From: Agroathelia rolfsii
Taxonomy: Eukaryota > Basidiomycota > Agaricomycetes > Amylocorticiales > Amylocorticiaceae
Assembly (NCBI GenBank): GCA_018343915.1
Contig: JABRWF010000003.1
Span: 2,852,001 to 2,916,000, forward strand
Direction of reading: 5' to 3'
DNA length: 64,000 nucleotides
Shown one piece after another: positions 1-10,900 of the stretch; the first letter of the stretch is position 1; every line of letters starts with the position of its first letter. Below the pieces are notes generated by a model, which was not told the origin of the DNA, searched no databases, and saw only the letters and a list, made by a program, of their open reading frames with translations. A program made the position numbers and the translations under genes.

Positions 1-2147
1 GCCACAGGCTGCTGTGGGTGTAGCTCCTCTTCGTCGTCATCGTCGATGATTACAATCGGCGAGCCGGGATCATAGTTGGCCACTGATGGCGGCGCAGGTG
101 CGGGGACCTTGGACGATACAGAGCCGGGGAAGCCAGCAACACAATCTGCTGAAGAAGCATTACCACTAGGAACACTAGAGAACTGAGCACGATCAGGAGC
201 AGTCCCAGGAGCCTGTCCGTTCGCAGCTGCGGCGGCAGCAGCAGCCTTTGCTTTCTTCTTCTTAGCCTTAGCCCTGGCCTTTGCCTTCTTCCTCTCCATA
301 AGGTACCTCTTGATGTGCCCCTGCAAAATTTCCAATGCCTTACGCGTCCCTAGTGCTTCGAGCTCCTTGACTTGGTCCGGTGACAAATGCGCAAACACCT
401 CGGGATTAAGGATGAGGATGTTTGAATCTAATACAATAGGTGGTGTCGTGAGGAATTCTGCCAGGGGGTCGTCAGCAGGTATAGTCCGCATGGGGTGAGT
501 TGCAGGGACGGGGCCGATGATGATGGGCAGGTGGAGAACCTCGGGTAAGTTGTGGATGGCGGAGGTGGGTGGATTGACAGTGGTGCTGGGGCCAGCAGCA
601 GCTGGCGACATTAGCACGGTAGGAGGTGACATAGAGGGCGGAGCAGGAGAGACAGCAGGTTTGACCGCCATTGTAGAGGAGGCTCCAGGGAAAACATTGG
701 TTGAAGCATAAGAAGTTTGTGTAGTGGTGGGGGCAGGAGGCGGCATTGAACCAGCATGGTAAGCGGACCAAGAATTCGAAGTGGGAGGTGCAGGAGGAGA
801 CTGAGCGGAATGAGAGCCTTCTGTCTTCAAGGACACTGCATTTTGGCCAGAAGAATACGGGAAAGATGCACTGGTAAATGAATCCTTGTCCCTTGACATC
901 AAAGGAGCAGAGGTAAGAGGGGGTGGTAGTACGCCTCCTTTAGGATCCTTGGCAATTCTCTTCAATGCTGGCTCGAGTGGTATTGTATTCTTATCCTTCT
1001 TCGATGTTTTCGACTTGCCATCCGAGCGAAGCGATGACCCCTGAGCCTTTGCCTCTTGCTCTTCAAATGTATGCTCATGTCCCTCATCTACAGACCAAAA
1101 GAAGCCTTTTCCCCGTTCACCAGCACAACGTTCCATCTTCTTGAAAGCTCTCGAGGAAGATAGATTGTGACGGACAGAGCTCTATTTTTTCCACCGCAAA
1201 AAAAAAAATCGTTATTTTAATCAGTGTCACACGATCGATGAATCGAAAAACCTAAAATGGATGCTGAACATACCTCCCAGCCCGCGCCTTCGTTGTATCT
1301 GTACCAGTCAAAGTTTTCCATCATCCATTGACAGATATCCTGAAGCGTGGCTTTCCCTCCAAGTGATTTGATAGCGCGATAGCAGAGTTGCGCATACGTA
1401 AATTGTGGTTTTGGCGGCATGTCTTCCGGTCTGATTAGGATTGGTTCGCCATCGGGCTTTTTGCGCTTCTTCGAGGGGTTCTTTGATTTTCCGATGCTGT
1501 GAGAACTTGGGAGTTCAGGGGCGGCAAGCCGTGGGGGTATCTTGAGAGGCGGCGGTGGTGTGAGATGGCGAGGTGGTGAATGAGCTGGCGGCGTGGAAGG
1601 GGGCGAGAGAGTCGTGACATCTATGGATATAGACGGTGAGCGGGCTCGGTGTTCGTCCGATTGCGAGCTCGGCGAGGCAGAATCTTCAGGTGTCGGTGCT
1701 GGAGGTAAGACAAAGTGAAACGTCCTGGATGCGATTTGGATCTGGGACCTTTTTTGTAGAGAGAGATTGGCATCTATGATATTTTGAATGCGTATACGAG
1801 GTGTACCTTTCGCTTAGGATGACACGGCTACCACTACCTGCCCATACGCCATCAACCCAAGCACCGTTCCTGCCGACGACAACCAGGACGAAGGAATCCT
1901 CGTCCTTGTCCCATTCAATCTTGGCATGCAAGCGAGAGACACTCTTGAGCTTGAGGTCTATGTCGACCCGTGGTGATGTGTCTGTGGAGGTTGTTGAATC
2001 GGTTCGAACGGGGTTTCTGCCGATGGTGAGGACGGAGAGGGTCTGGAGATAGAACGTCTTGCTGGGAAAGACGAGACTGTAGTAAGCGCTGATATGTGTG
2101 GCATCCTCTGCATCGTCAGTTTTGAATGCGGAGGACAAGTTTGCCAT
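1..2147 (-). CDS. FHL1: FHA and forkhead domain transcription factor, FHL1-like (3' end outside window)
   Basis: Exons read 2147..1807, 1748..1274 and 1181..1, with introns of 58 and 92 nt; the frame is still open at base 1. Residues about 20-128 form an FHA domain (IGRNP, SRLHAKI, GRNGAWVDG). From about residue 224 comes a forkhead domain (QFTYAQLCYRAI, then after the second intron SSVRHNLSSSRAFKKMER and GKGFFWSV). FHA followed by forkhead is the FHL1 order; in yeast that factor controls ribosomal protein genes. Downstream are a Lys/Arg linker, Pro/Ser-rich sequence, an Ala/Lys-rich stretch near 230-300 and an acidic run near base 30. The start at 2147 is the first ATG of the open frame. The regulatory target in this fungus is inferred from the family only. 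Confidence 0.85.
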
Positions 2148-2341
2148 AGTGCGGGAGGGGGGAGCCCAGGGAAGGGATGAGAGGAAGCAAGTCAGTGAGA
2201 CAGAGGAGGAGGACACTGGCAGAGAGTGAACAGAGTCAGAAAGAACGTGGGCGGAACCAACTCCGACTTGTCTTGGGAATTTTCACTTATTCCTCACCAT
2301 TGCAACGTAGCATTATTATTATTTAGCAATTCATATCTTCC
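2148..2341. promoter_or_regulatory. Shared divergent promoter region, FHL1-like / MTFP1
   Basis: Only 194 bp separate the start codons of the forkhead gene (minus) and MTFP1 (plus), so both promoters and 5' UTRs must lie here. No individual element was identified with confidence. Confidence 0.4.
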
Positions 2342-3125
2342 ATGGCCACAACATCCATCGTCGCTGAAAAGGCCCAGGAAGAGGTCAACGCCCTCGCAGA
2401 CAGCAATGTCGACTCTACAGACACCGAAGTGCGCTACATGGCCTACGCCGCTCGTCTCCGCACGGCGCTGAGGGCAAGCCACCGCTACATCGCCTATGTA
2501 CGTCTGCCCTACCCTCCCTCACGGACTGTTCTCGAGAGCTGAATTAGACCAGTGACATTGGCGAGAGCTTCAGGCCAGTTGTGCCCCCGCACCTCGTCAC
2601 CGCAGCATATGCCGTCTCGTGGCTCTATCTTTCTGGGTCGGTTCTGCTCCGCAAACGTTCAACGTTACTCTATTCTATTCATATTGACGCACATGCAGTG
2701 ATGTCGCATACGAAGCATACAAAGCACACAGAAAAGGCCCATCCCCTCTTGAAGTCGGTGCCTACTCTGAGCAGACACGCATAGGTCTTGTCGCCGTCCA
2801 ACGTGCTGCCTTCCAGTCGATCGCATCCATGTACGTCATCTATGACCGACCTGCTTACATACTCTGACCGTTTTCTATCAATAGGGCTCTGCCAGCGTTT
2901 ACCATTCACACCGCAGTGAAACAGGCTAAAAAGGCGTTTGTCAACGTCAAGAATCCCCGCATTAAGACATGGGGGCCTACGCTCGTCGGACTGTCGATCG
3001 TTCCCGCACTGCCATACATATTTGACCACCCTGTTGAGGTGGCCACGGAGCACGCATTTGACTGGATTCGCGAACAACTCGCCGCCAAGTCGAACAATTA
3101 TAAGAAGGATTCATCAGACCTTTAG
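2342..3125 (+). CDS. MTFP1: Mitochondrial fission process protein 1 (MTP18 family)
   Basis: Four exons (2342..2497, 2548..2636, 2699..2830, 2885..3125) give 205 residues with consistent phases. The family signature is clear: RYMAYAARLRTALRASHRYI, then SDIGESFRPVVPPHLV, a short hydrophobic segment (AYAVSWLYLSG), and DVAYEAYKA. The C-terminal half has a second hydrophobic stretch (TLVGLSIVPALPYIFDHPVE). MTP18 proteins are small inner mitochondrial membrane proteins that promote mitochondrial fission and affect morphology. The gene is divergent from the forkhead gene and convergent with the next gene, whose stop is 176 bp downstream. Confidence 0.88.
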
Positions 3126-3301
3126 ATAACTATAACACAACTCAGGCTGATACACATTTACTTAGTAGTGTACAGATATATACATGTGAGTTCAGATTGT
3201 TCTTCTTCTGATATCTATTGCATGACTAATCATCTACGTTCAGTATAGATAATAGGAATGATATTTCCTGTGATTCCGCCCCCATCTATTACATCCTCCA
3301 A

Positions 3302-6300
3302 TCAGGTTTCATTAGCAGCCTCAAGACGCCAGCGCTCGATAAAGAATTCGCGTAATTCTTTGGCTTGTTCCCTGATCGTATATTCGACGGCCAGGTTCTT
3401 CCTCATTTTATTTAGCATCAAGGCTATCCCAAACGGCTTTAGAGACATGAGTTGGATTGCATCACAAAAACGAGCAACGCCGGCTTACCTGTCCCAGATA
3501 ATCTATCGGCATCTGGTCCTTCATTTGTTCAATCGATTTTAGTACCTCCTTGATGGTATAATATTGGGGATTCTAACAAAAGAAGGTTATCAGCGTGCGT
3601 GTATGCTTAATGAGTCGAGACTTACACCAAAGGACGGAGGACTCTCGTCTGCGTATTCGTTCTCTTCATAACATATATCCAATGTCTCTTTCCACTGCAT
3701 TACCAGTTCATCCCAATACCTGTTAGGAGGCGCTCGGGTTGGGCCATTACCTGACCTAGTAGTGCCGGAAGAAACGGATTGGGCAACTCGATGATGCGCC
3801 CTCGACGGTCCCGCACGGGCATTGCTGTTGCCAACTGTACTCCGTTTAGCACTCGCAACGTGAGTACGAACTGGGTCAGCAGTTCGTCCTCCGCGTCTCG
3901 CTCCTTCCGGACGTCGGCGAGGACTTTGTTGACGGATATCCTTGGTACGTTGTTTACCAGCGCGCCGTGTGTTGTCCTTATCGTTCTTTTGCACAACGGT
4001 TTTGCCATCGTCTACAGCTTGGCTAGTATCCTCGTCCGAGCTGTCCCTTATGAAGTCTAACCATTTCCGTTCCCCCTTAGGACCCATCTCCTCCGGTTGG
4101 TGGTCAACTTGTTCCATGTGATGATCGTCATCGGAGATATCGAAATCCGGGCTATGAATCGTCCTGGCCTGTCTTGCGTTGCCCTTGCTCTTTTTCACCA
4201 CAAAAGCATCATCGTCTGTGTTGCTATCGTCTATGCTGACGACACTGCCAACAGGGCTAGATTGCCGCGGCTGCGCAGCCACCTCCTTTCCCTTCCCCTT
4301 ATCCTTGAGGAAGCGAATGCCGAGAGTATCATCTGAACTCATTTCTTCCCTGTCGTTGCCGTTGGAGTCAGCATTCATATCGACGTCATTGTGACTGCTA
4401 TCGCCAGTCGTAGATAGCGCCGTGATGCTAGAGGCAGCAAGCGGCCGAGGACCTCTGGGTGTGTTGGTGGTGATGGTATGCGTGCTAGTGGTCGTATCAG
4501 TGCTAAACCGGCGGAGACCGGCCCGGGGTGGAGGGATAGAGATGACCACTTCGACTTGGGGCAGGTGTGTGGGGGAACGGATGGTGCTCTGTCTCTTCCG
4601 CTCTGCACTCTCCCTGTCATGCTCCGTTTCAGTCCTCCTCTGAGGGCTGGTTTTGATGACCGTATGGGTATCATCGTTTCTCCTTCCAGCGTCAGCTTGC
4701 TGCAATGCCCACTTCTGCTTCTGGGGAGGAGGTATCACCACCTCTGTCGTTGCTTCGAGGCTCAATGACGCCAAGTCCTGGCTCATCTCCCGCTCCCCAT
4801 TCTCAATCGAGCCGGCGCTCCAGGGCGTGTCACCGTGCTCGAACTCGTCGGTTTCGTACATCTTCTCTGTCGCTGTCGTCGTTAACATCGGCAGATCGTG
4901 CTTGCTGATGTCGGCACTCGCAGCACAGTCTGTGTGGGCGCCAACATAAGACCGGATCTCCCCTTCTTCGAGCCCATTACTGCTGGTGGTGCCGGATCTC
5001 CTAGTAGATGGAGCGGGATACGCTACCACGTCCCGTATCTCGTTCGCTGGCGTACCCCCATACACCGAGTCGATCTCGCCATCTTCTAGCTGACTTCTGC
5101 CGCGAGCGGCACGAGCAGCAGCAATTCGGGGACCGAGACTGTTCTCGCGGCTCCCCTGGTTGCCGGCAATGCTCATGATGGGCGGCAGCGACGGGAATCG
5201 GTGCTTGGATTGTTGCTCCTGCACGGCGGTGTCGGCATCGCCAGGAGCCTGAGTGGATCCTTCCTCGGGCACGAGGACACTCCCCACACTTGTCTCCCGG
5301 CTCGAGGTGGATGGATTGAGTGAGGATGTTGTAAGCGCCGCCGTAGTAGCTGCCACATCATTGGTGTCATCCCGGCGCTGTCGTTTGTGTTGATTAGGTT
5401 TGCTTTTGGGCTTATAATGGCCCCGTGAGCCTGATAGACGCCCGGAGTGTGTTGCTTGCACCAATGCCGTGTTTGCTCGACCGCTATCTCCGTCGTCATT
5501 ATCACTATCGTTGTCCTCCGGACTCGAGCGCTTATGGGGCCGGCGATGATCATCTGCCGGTGGATGATGATAGTGATATAAATGATAAGTGTGATGATTG
5601 CCCAAGTCTAGACCTGTCATCACATTCCCTTCTCGAGCATAGGGAGCTGCAGATCCTGATCTAGCTAATGATGCTACCAAACCATTATCAATGGCAGTTG
5701 AAGGAATAACTAGTGGTATAGCTATATAATAACATTGGTATAATAATTATTAGTTTATTAACAATTTGGAATAACTGCTTTAGCTACTTACTATGCTTTT
5801 CTACTGCAATAGAGGTGCTAGTAGCAGTGTCTTGTAGTGATGATACCTAATAAAAGTATTGATATAATGTTAGTTATTTAAGATTGTAATAGAATAACAA
5901 GAACTTTAAAATAATATACTTACTATTGTTACATTGTGGTTATTAAGCTCTGTAAGTGCAAAAATACCCTCTTCATCAATATCAGTATCTTCCTTTTGAT
6001 GATCAATAGCCTATAATTTTTATTAATAAGAATTTATACTTTTATTAAGAAAAAAAGAATTATTATAGACTTGTAGAGGTACTGCTTTATAACTGCTTTA
6101 AATATATTAAGAACATTAGCTTACCTTGAATTCTGGGCTAGGCAGTGGTGAATTTAGAAATAGTGGTATAGTACCACTAGTAGTTGGTGCAGCAGATTGC
6201 AGATGATTTTCTTTTATAGGCACAATATGCCTTAAAGTTGTAGCTAGCCCTAGAAAGCTACTACTTATAGGCTTTTGAAATGTTGTATAGGGTATAATTG

Positions 6301-6328
6301 TAATATCTTGAGGAGGTGATTTATTCAT
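3302..6328 (-). CDS. Large disordered basic/Ser-rich protein whose N-terminal exons lie in CpG-free DNA
   Basis: I do not recognise this gene. Six exons fit in phase: 6328..6125, 6010..5924, 5846..5792, 5721..3626, 3572..3489 and 3397..3302, giving about 873 residues. The first three exons and 87 nt of the fourth are AT-rich and contain no CpG; the rest has ordinary base composition. The N-terminus (MNKSPPQDITIIPYTT) is followed by an acidic/His-rich and then long Ser/Arg/Asp-rich disordered region. The last about 90 residues look folded and helical (YWDELVMQWKETLDICYEEN, IKEVLKSIEQMKDQMPIDYL, REFFIERWRLEAANET) and could be the functional domain. Donors are GTAAGC/GTAAGT and acceptors mostly TAG. 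A non-coding first exon with an intron 6842..6352 is possible. The C-terminal acceptor (AAG at 3398) is the least certain join. An alternative is a start within the big exon, but no early ATG gives as long a protein. Confidence 0.6.
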
Positions 6329-6972
6329 AGGCTGTTTTTAACTTTATACCCCTATTATAATTAAGTTAACCTTTAAAAATAGCTAGACAAGCTAAGATAT
6401 TACCTTTAAATTGATTAATTACTAATAAATTGCCTTGAATAATACCTAGAAAGATTAGTTGTTAGTAATTTTAAATAGTAGTATAGTCTATATAATAATA
6501 ATAATAAAAAGGTTAAACAACTATACTCTAGCTTATTATAATAGTAAGCCTTTCTTTAAAAAGAAAGACAAGTATTATATAAGCTAAAGGTATTTATCTT
6601 TGTATCTTAGGGATATATTTTCTAATACAAAGTATATAAAGATATTCTAGTAATAGTAAAAACTCTACTTTAAAACATATAAATCTTAGATATATAATTA
6701 TATCTTAGACTGTTTTAAAGATAGATTAAAAGGTCTTATTTAGGACCTTATATAGTTGCTCTAAAAGCTAGAGCAACTATAAGATATAGTTCTTTATCAA
6801 AGACTTTGTTATTCTAAAATAAAGTTAAAATAAAATATTTACCTTGCAATTGTTTTATGATGATGGTGGTTGATAGGCAAGAGGGATTAGCCAATATAAT
6901 TGCACCTTGAAGGTCTTTATATGCCTACAGTAGCTAATTACATAATCCATAATGGAACCTGATGTGTGGAGA
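5636..6972. other. CpG-free AT-rich island
   Basis: Read base by base, these 1,337 bases contain no CG dinucleotide, although GC occurs often. The flanks contain CpG at ordinary density (nearest at 5634 and 6973). The island is strongly AT-rich with many TA steps and several inverted repeats. It covers the first exons and putative 5' UTR of the gene at 3302-6328. Complete CpG loss is expected of DNA that was heavily methylated and deaminated, as with old or silenced mobile elements in basidiomycetes. No transposase or terminal repeats could be recognised, so a mobile origin is inference. Confidence 0.7.
6751..6781. repeat. Perfect 12-bp inverted repeat with 7-nt loop
   Basis: TATAGTTGCTCT at 6751-6762 and its exact reverse complement at 6770-6781 flank AAAAGCT. 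A second, shorter hairpin (AAGGTC...GACCTT) lies just before it near 6730-6750. Both are inside the CpG-free island, on the upstream side of the putative promoter of the gene at 3302-6328. The function is unknown; it could be a decayed element end or an RNA hairpin in a long 5' UTR intron. Confidence 0.6.
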
Positions 6973-7946
6973 CGGCATTGCGGCAGAAGAAGCTGAGGAA
7001 TCATGTGATTTGGAGCATAGATTTACGCGCGCAAGGGGGGGGGATGCCAATGTCTACAATAAATGCTACGCTAGTGATAGCTTACTAAGACTGCAATTAT
7101 AAAAATCGACACTAAAGACTATACCGGGGGACACCGAGATGAAAGAAGAGGGGCAAGGACCTCTCGATTGGGCAGAATGCAAGTGAAAAGGACATGCGGT
7201 CATACGAAATAGAGTAAACTCCCTGCGATGGGAATGTGGCAGGCTAAGATAACCAAATCGCTGAATGTGCTTCGAGATGTGATTAGAAAAAGGGCATGGC
7301 TGGCTGTCGATAGATTGTCGGAAATGAAGGAACGGTGGGACATGCTGCAAGAGATAACCAAGCTGGTCAAAACCGTGATATGAACTGATTGGCTGCCGGT
7401 GGGTGCCACTGGCACTTGAGTGGGCCGATGATTCGTCGACGAATGAGACCATGTGCAGGGGAGGGGTCGGGGTGAGATGGTCGGGACGATGAAGTCGGAT
7501 ATCCAGCTGGTTGCCAGACAAAATTCATGACCAGAGAGAGGTCATGAGAAGAGCGTGTGTGTGTGTGCGCGCGCTAAACGTGCGTTGCAGCGAGGAGAGG
7601 ATCCCATTAGGGGCGAGCACTCCCCACAGGCAACGTTCGTGACGCAACGGCGGCGACTTGGCTGCTGACTCAGCCGCGCGCATTGGGCGCCTCTGCAAAT
7701 CCGAGCAATGCTCCGCTGCTTTGTCTATTACACCGACGACGGCCGTCTGTTTGCTCAAGGTCATATTCATACACACCTGCTGCACAAGGAATTTAAAAGG
7801 AAAAAAAAAACCAGACAAATCAATTGTCCTGCTGCTGCTGCTGCTCACCCCATACATATCCAAAAACTCAAACAGCAAACATTTAAATATCGAATATATT
7901 TTTTCTGTTGTCTTCTTGCTAGGCCTCTCGCCGCTCTCTCTGCTTT
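6973..7946. other. Intergenic region upstream of KCS1
   Basis: No supported gene. It holds a G9 run at 7035-7043, a (GT)n/(GC)n stretch near 7555-7574 and a (CTG)n stretch near 7830-7846. An open frame on the minus strand (7066-7521) has no recognisable features or splice context. The right half is presumably the KCS1 promoter and 5' leader. Confidence 0.4.
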
Positions 7947-10900
7947 ATGGGGTCAGACGATGAACATTCGTCATTCGATCAACCACCCTCGCTCTCCTTG
8001 CCTCCGTCGCCGTCGTCATCAGATGCTGCCACGGTCCATCCCTCACCTGTTCTCGGACCCCTGAGACAGGATTCAAACGAGTTATCAACTTCCTCCTCCT
8101 CTTCGCTCTTCACCTTCCCCCCCGCTTTTCGCCGTGCAAACTCTCAATCGCTGCGCTCATGCACCATCGCCCCGGACATATCTATTTCTGATTCTGACGG
8201 TTCTGCCACCGAAACAAGGCAGGGCCGTGACAACAAAGCCTCACCTCTAAAACGCGCTCCAAGACGAAAGACCACTCGTACTCTTACCGTTCCTTCCTCT
8301 CGTCTACCCACTCTCGATAATCCCGCTGCCATGATGCTACCCACGCATCCTCGCTCGCTCTCCAGATCCCCCTCGTCTGCCTCTGCCGCCTCTTCCTCTT
8401 CCTCCGATGCCGGTGGTGTCCTTCTCTCCGCCCCAGGCCCCAACGCCAACCGTAAGGTGGCGGCGTCGCTGCAGCTCTTCAAAGAGACTGCTCCTGACGC
8501 TGCTGATCCAAAGGCCCTTGGCAATGAGGATTCCATACCACCAATACCGCCACCCGATGCCCGCAGGCTAGGTCCTTCTCGTCTCGGTGACCAGGTTGCA
8601 GAGCCCGAGTTTGAGTTTGTGAAGCGTATGGAATGGCCTGATCGCGAAAGCGCTGCCTTGCGGCGCGACAAGAGCTCAACAGCGTTAGACAGAGTGCGCA
8701 CGCGGGACAGCACCGGCTCAGGCAGGGATCGAGACGTATTGAAGGAAAAAGAGAAGAAACTGCAATTGAGGGATAATGCCATCAGTGATCTTGCTCAATG
8801 GCGCAAAGATGTCGCTTCCATGCATGATGTAGACAGAGACAGAGGCAGGCGACGAGAGCGTATCGTCGACCACGATCCCATATTTGAACTCGAATTGCCT
8901 CAGCCGTCATCTTCCCCCATTCTCGAGAGAAAAAAACACGGGTCGATATCTCAAGTAAACTCGTCTAGCTCTCGCCAGCGCTCTCGATCGGCCTCACATT
9001 CACCGTCCAAGTTCAAATTCAGGCCACATCGACATCCAACAGGATTAGTTACATCCCCCTCGACACCCCATGATCTTACCCACACCACAGAATATTTCGT
9101 TCCTCATTCTCAACCTCAGCCTCAGCATTCGACTCCTTTGACCACACAACCGCCGTCATCATTAACACCAACTCCCTTCCCCTCTGGTTCACCACCGCCT
9201 CCGCCATTGACCGATCACTACACATCATATAGTCCCTCTTCCGAGGATGACGACTCCGCCTGGGAAACTGCCTCGGCCACAACGACTACATCGACTACCT
9301 CTGCTACCTCCTTTTGGCCCCCCTCCCACAATTCTCCCTATCCCCCAGCTTCCATCCACCGCGCCAGCGACGACGAGGATGCGGCTGCCGCCGCCGCGGC
9401 AGCAGCAGCACAAGCATCCACCGAAAAACTCTCGTCGCAATTTTTTAGCCAACCACAATCTCATCATCATCACCGCCACCACCATCATCATCATCATTCG
9501 ACAAGAAACAATAGCCCGGTCGAAGATCCTGCTGAGGATGATACAGCCCTGTTCGATCTCGACTTGGACGACCAATCTGGACATTTACCTCATATTCCTC
9601 TGAAGCCATTCCGCAATCAGGTTGGGGGGCATAGTGCGATTTACAAATTCACGAAGCGAGCTGTTTGCAAGGTTAGTCGGTTCTATTTTCTCCCCTTCCA
9701 TTCATCGCGCCCGTCTTTCTCGTCTTCTTTTTCTTCTTCTTCTCTGTGTGTGCGTCGAGATGTTCATCCAAACTTTATCCCACACATGTATGTCAAAAAA
9801 AAAAAAAACTCAAAAAAATACCAAAAAATCCCCATGAAATCGATTAAAAAAAAAAAAAAAACGCAACGCATACATGTAGCCTCTTGTATCGCGCGAAAAC
9901 CTTTTTTACGAAGCCGTCGAGCATGAGGCGCCACCGCTCCTTGCGTTCATCCCGCGCTACCTTGGCGTCATGCTTGTCACCTACCGGCGCGTGCCCAAGT
10001 CGGTTGTCTCGCCCCCGTCAACGAGTCCGGATCAACGTGATTCGCATCATCTTCATTATCAACTCGCGGGCAAGGGCTCGTCGCCATCGTCGTCATTGTC
10101 CCCGAATGCGAGACAGAGGCCATTGTTCTTGCATAAAGCGGCGACGGACGCACCTACACCCCTCTCCCAGCAAACCCGCGCGATCTCGGAAGGAGGAGAT
10201 GTCGCGAATGGTCACGCTGCTACAACCGGTTCTTCGTTGCTATCTTCTGGCGGTGCACTGGGTTCGGCGTCATCAAGGCAAGAGACATCGCCAGATCAAG
10301 AGGGCGACACCGACATGAGCGAAGCGGAGATGCCCGAGGTTCTGCTCGACCGTAACCGACATATTGTTCCCGAGTGGATGCTACGCGGAACACGGCATCG
10401 TGCCATGTCCGCGCCGTACTCTTCGCCCAGTTCTATGGCCCCATTATCATTATCGGCGTCGTTGTCAGCAACGTCTTCGCCGGTGGCGGTAAATAAACAC
10501 TTACAGAGGGCGCTCTTGGTCGGTGGTGTCGATCGCGAGCCGGGAACGCTGATTCAGGATGGTAATGTGACACCACGCTCGCGTCCGAGTCCGCTCTCGG
10601 CGTCGTCATCTCCCACGGTGACGCCGCGTGCGGCGCACACGATAGGTTTGAAGCAACAACAGCATCTCTTACCGCCCTTGCAGACATCTTTGTTGACTCC
10701 CCAAATGGTGACAACACCGAAGGCGAGCGGTGGTAATGGCGCCGGGTTCTTTATCGGTTCAGATGACGAAGAACAGCAGCCCGTGAACGGTGGGAAGATT
10801 CCCAACGCCACTCGTCCTTTGCTTCATTCGAATGCGGGGCGTACGGCATCGACAATTTCGTCAGCGTCCGCTCCTCCTTCTGTTAATGGTCACGCTGCTC

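Noticed and set aside
3700..4008. Second minus-strand frame inside the gene at 3302-6328
   Set aside because: Looks like a shadow of the main frame; no homology and no independent start context.
7066..7521. 151-codon minus-strand open frame upstream of KCS1
   Set aside because: No motif, competing frames on the same strand, no ATG at its reported opening. Treated as intergenic.
8144..8782. Long minus-strand open frame opposite KCS1
   Set aside because: It lies fully antisense to the low-complexity KCS1 N-terminal region, where the codon bias of the Ser/Arg-rich sense strand opens the opposite frame. No family features.
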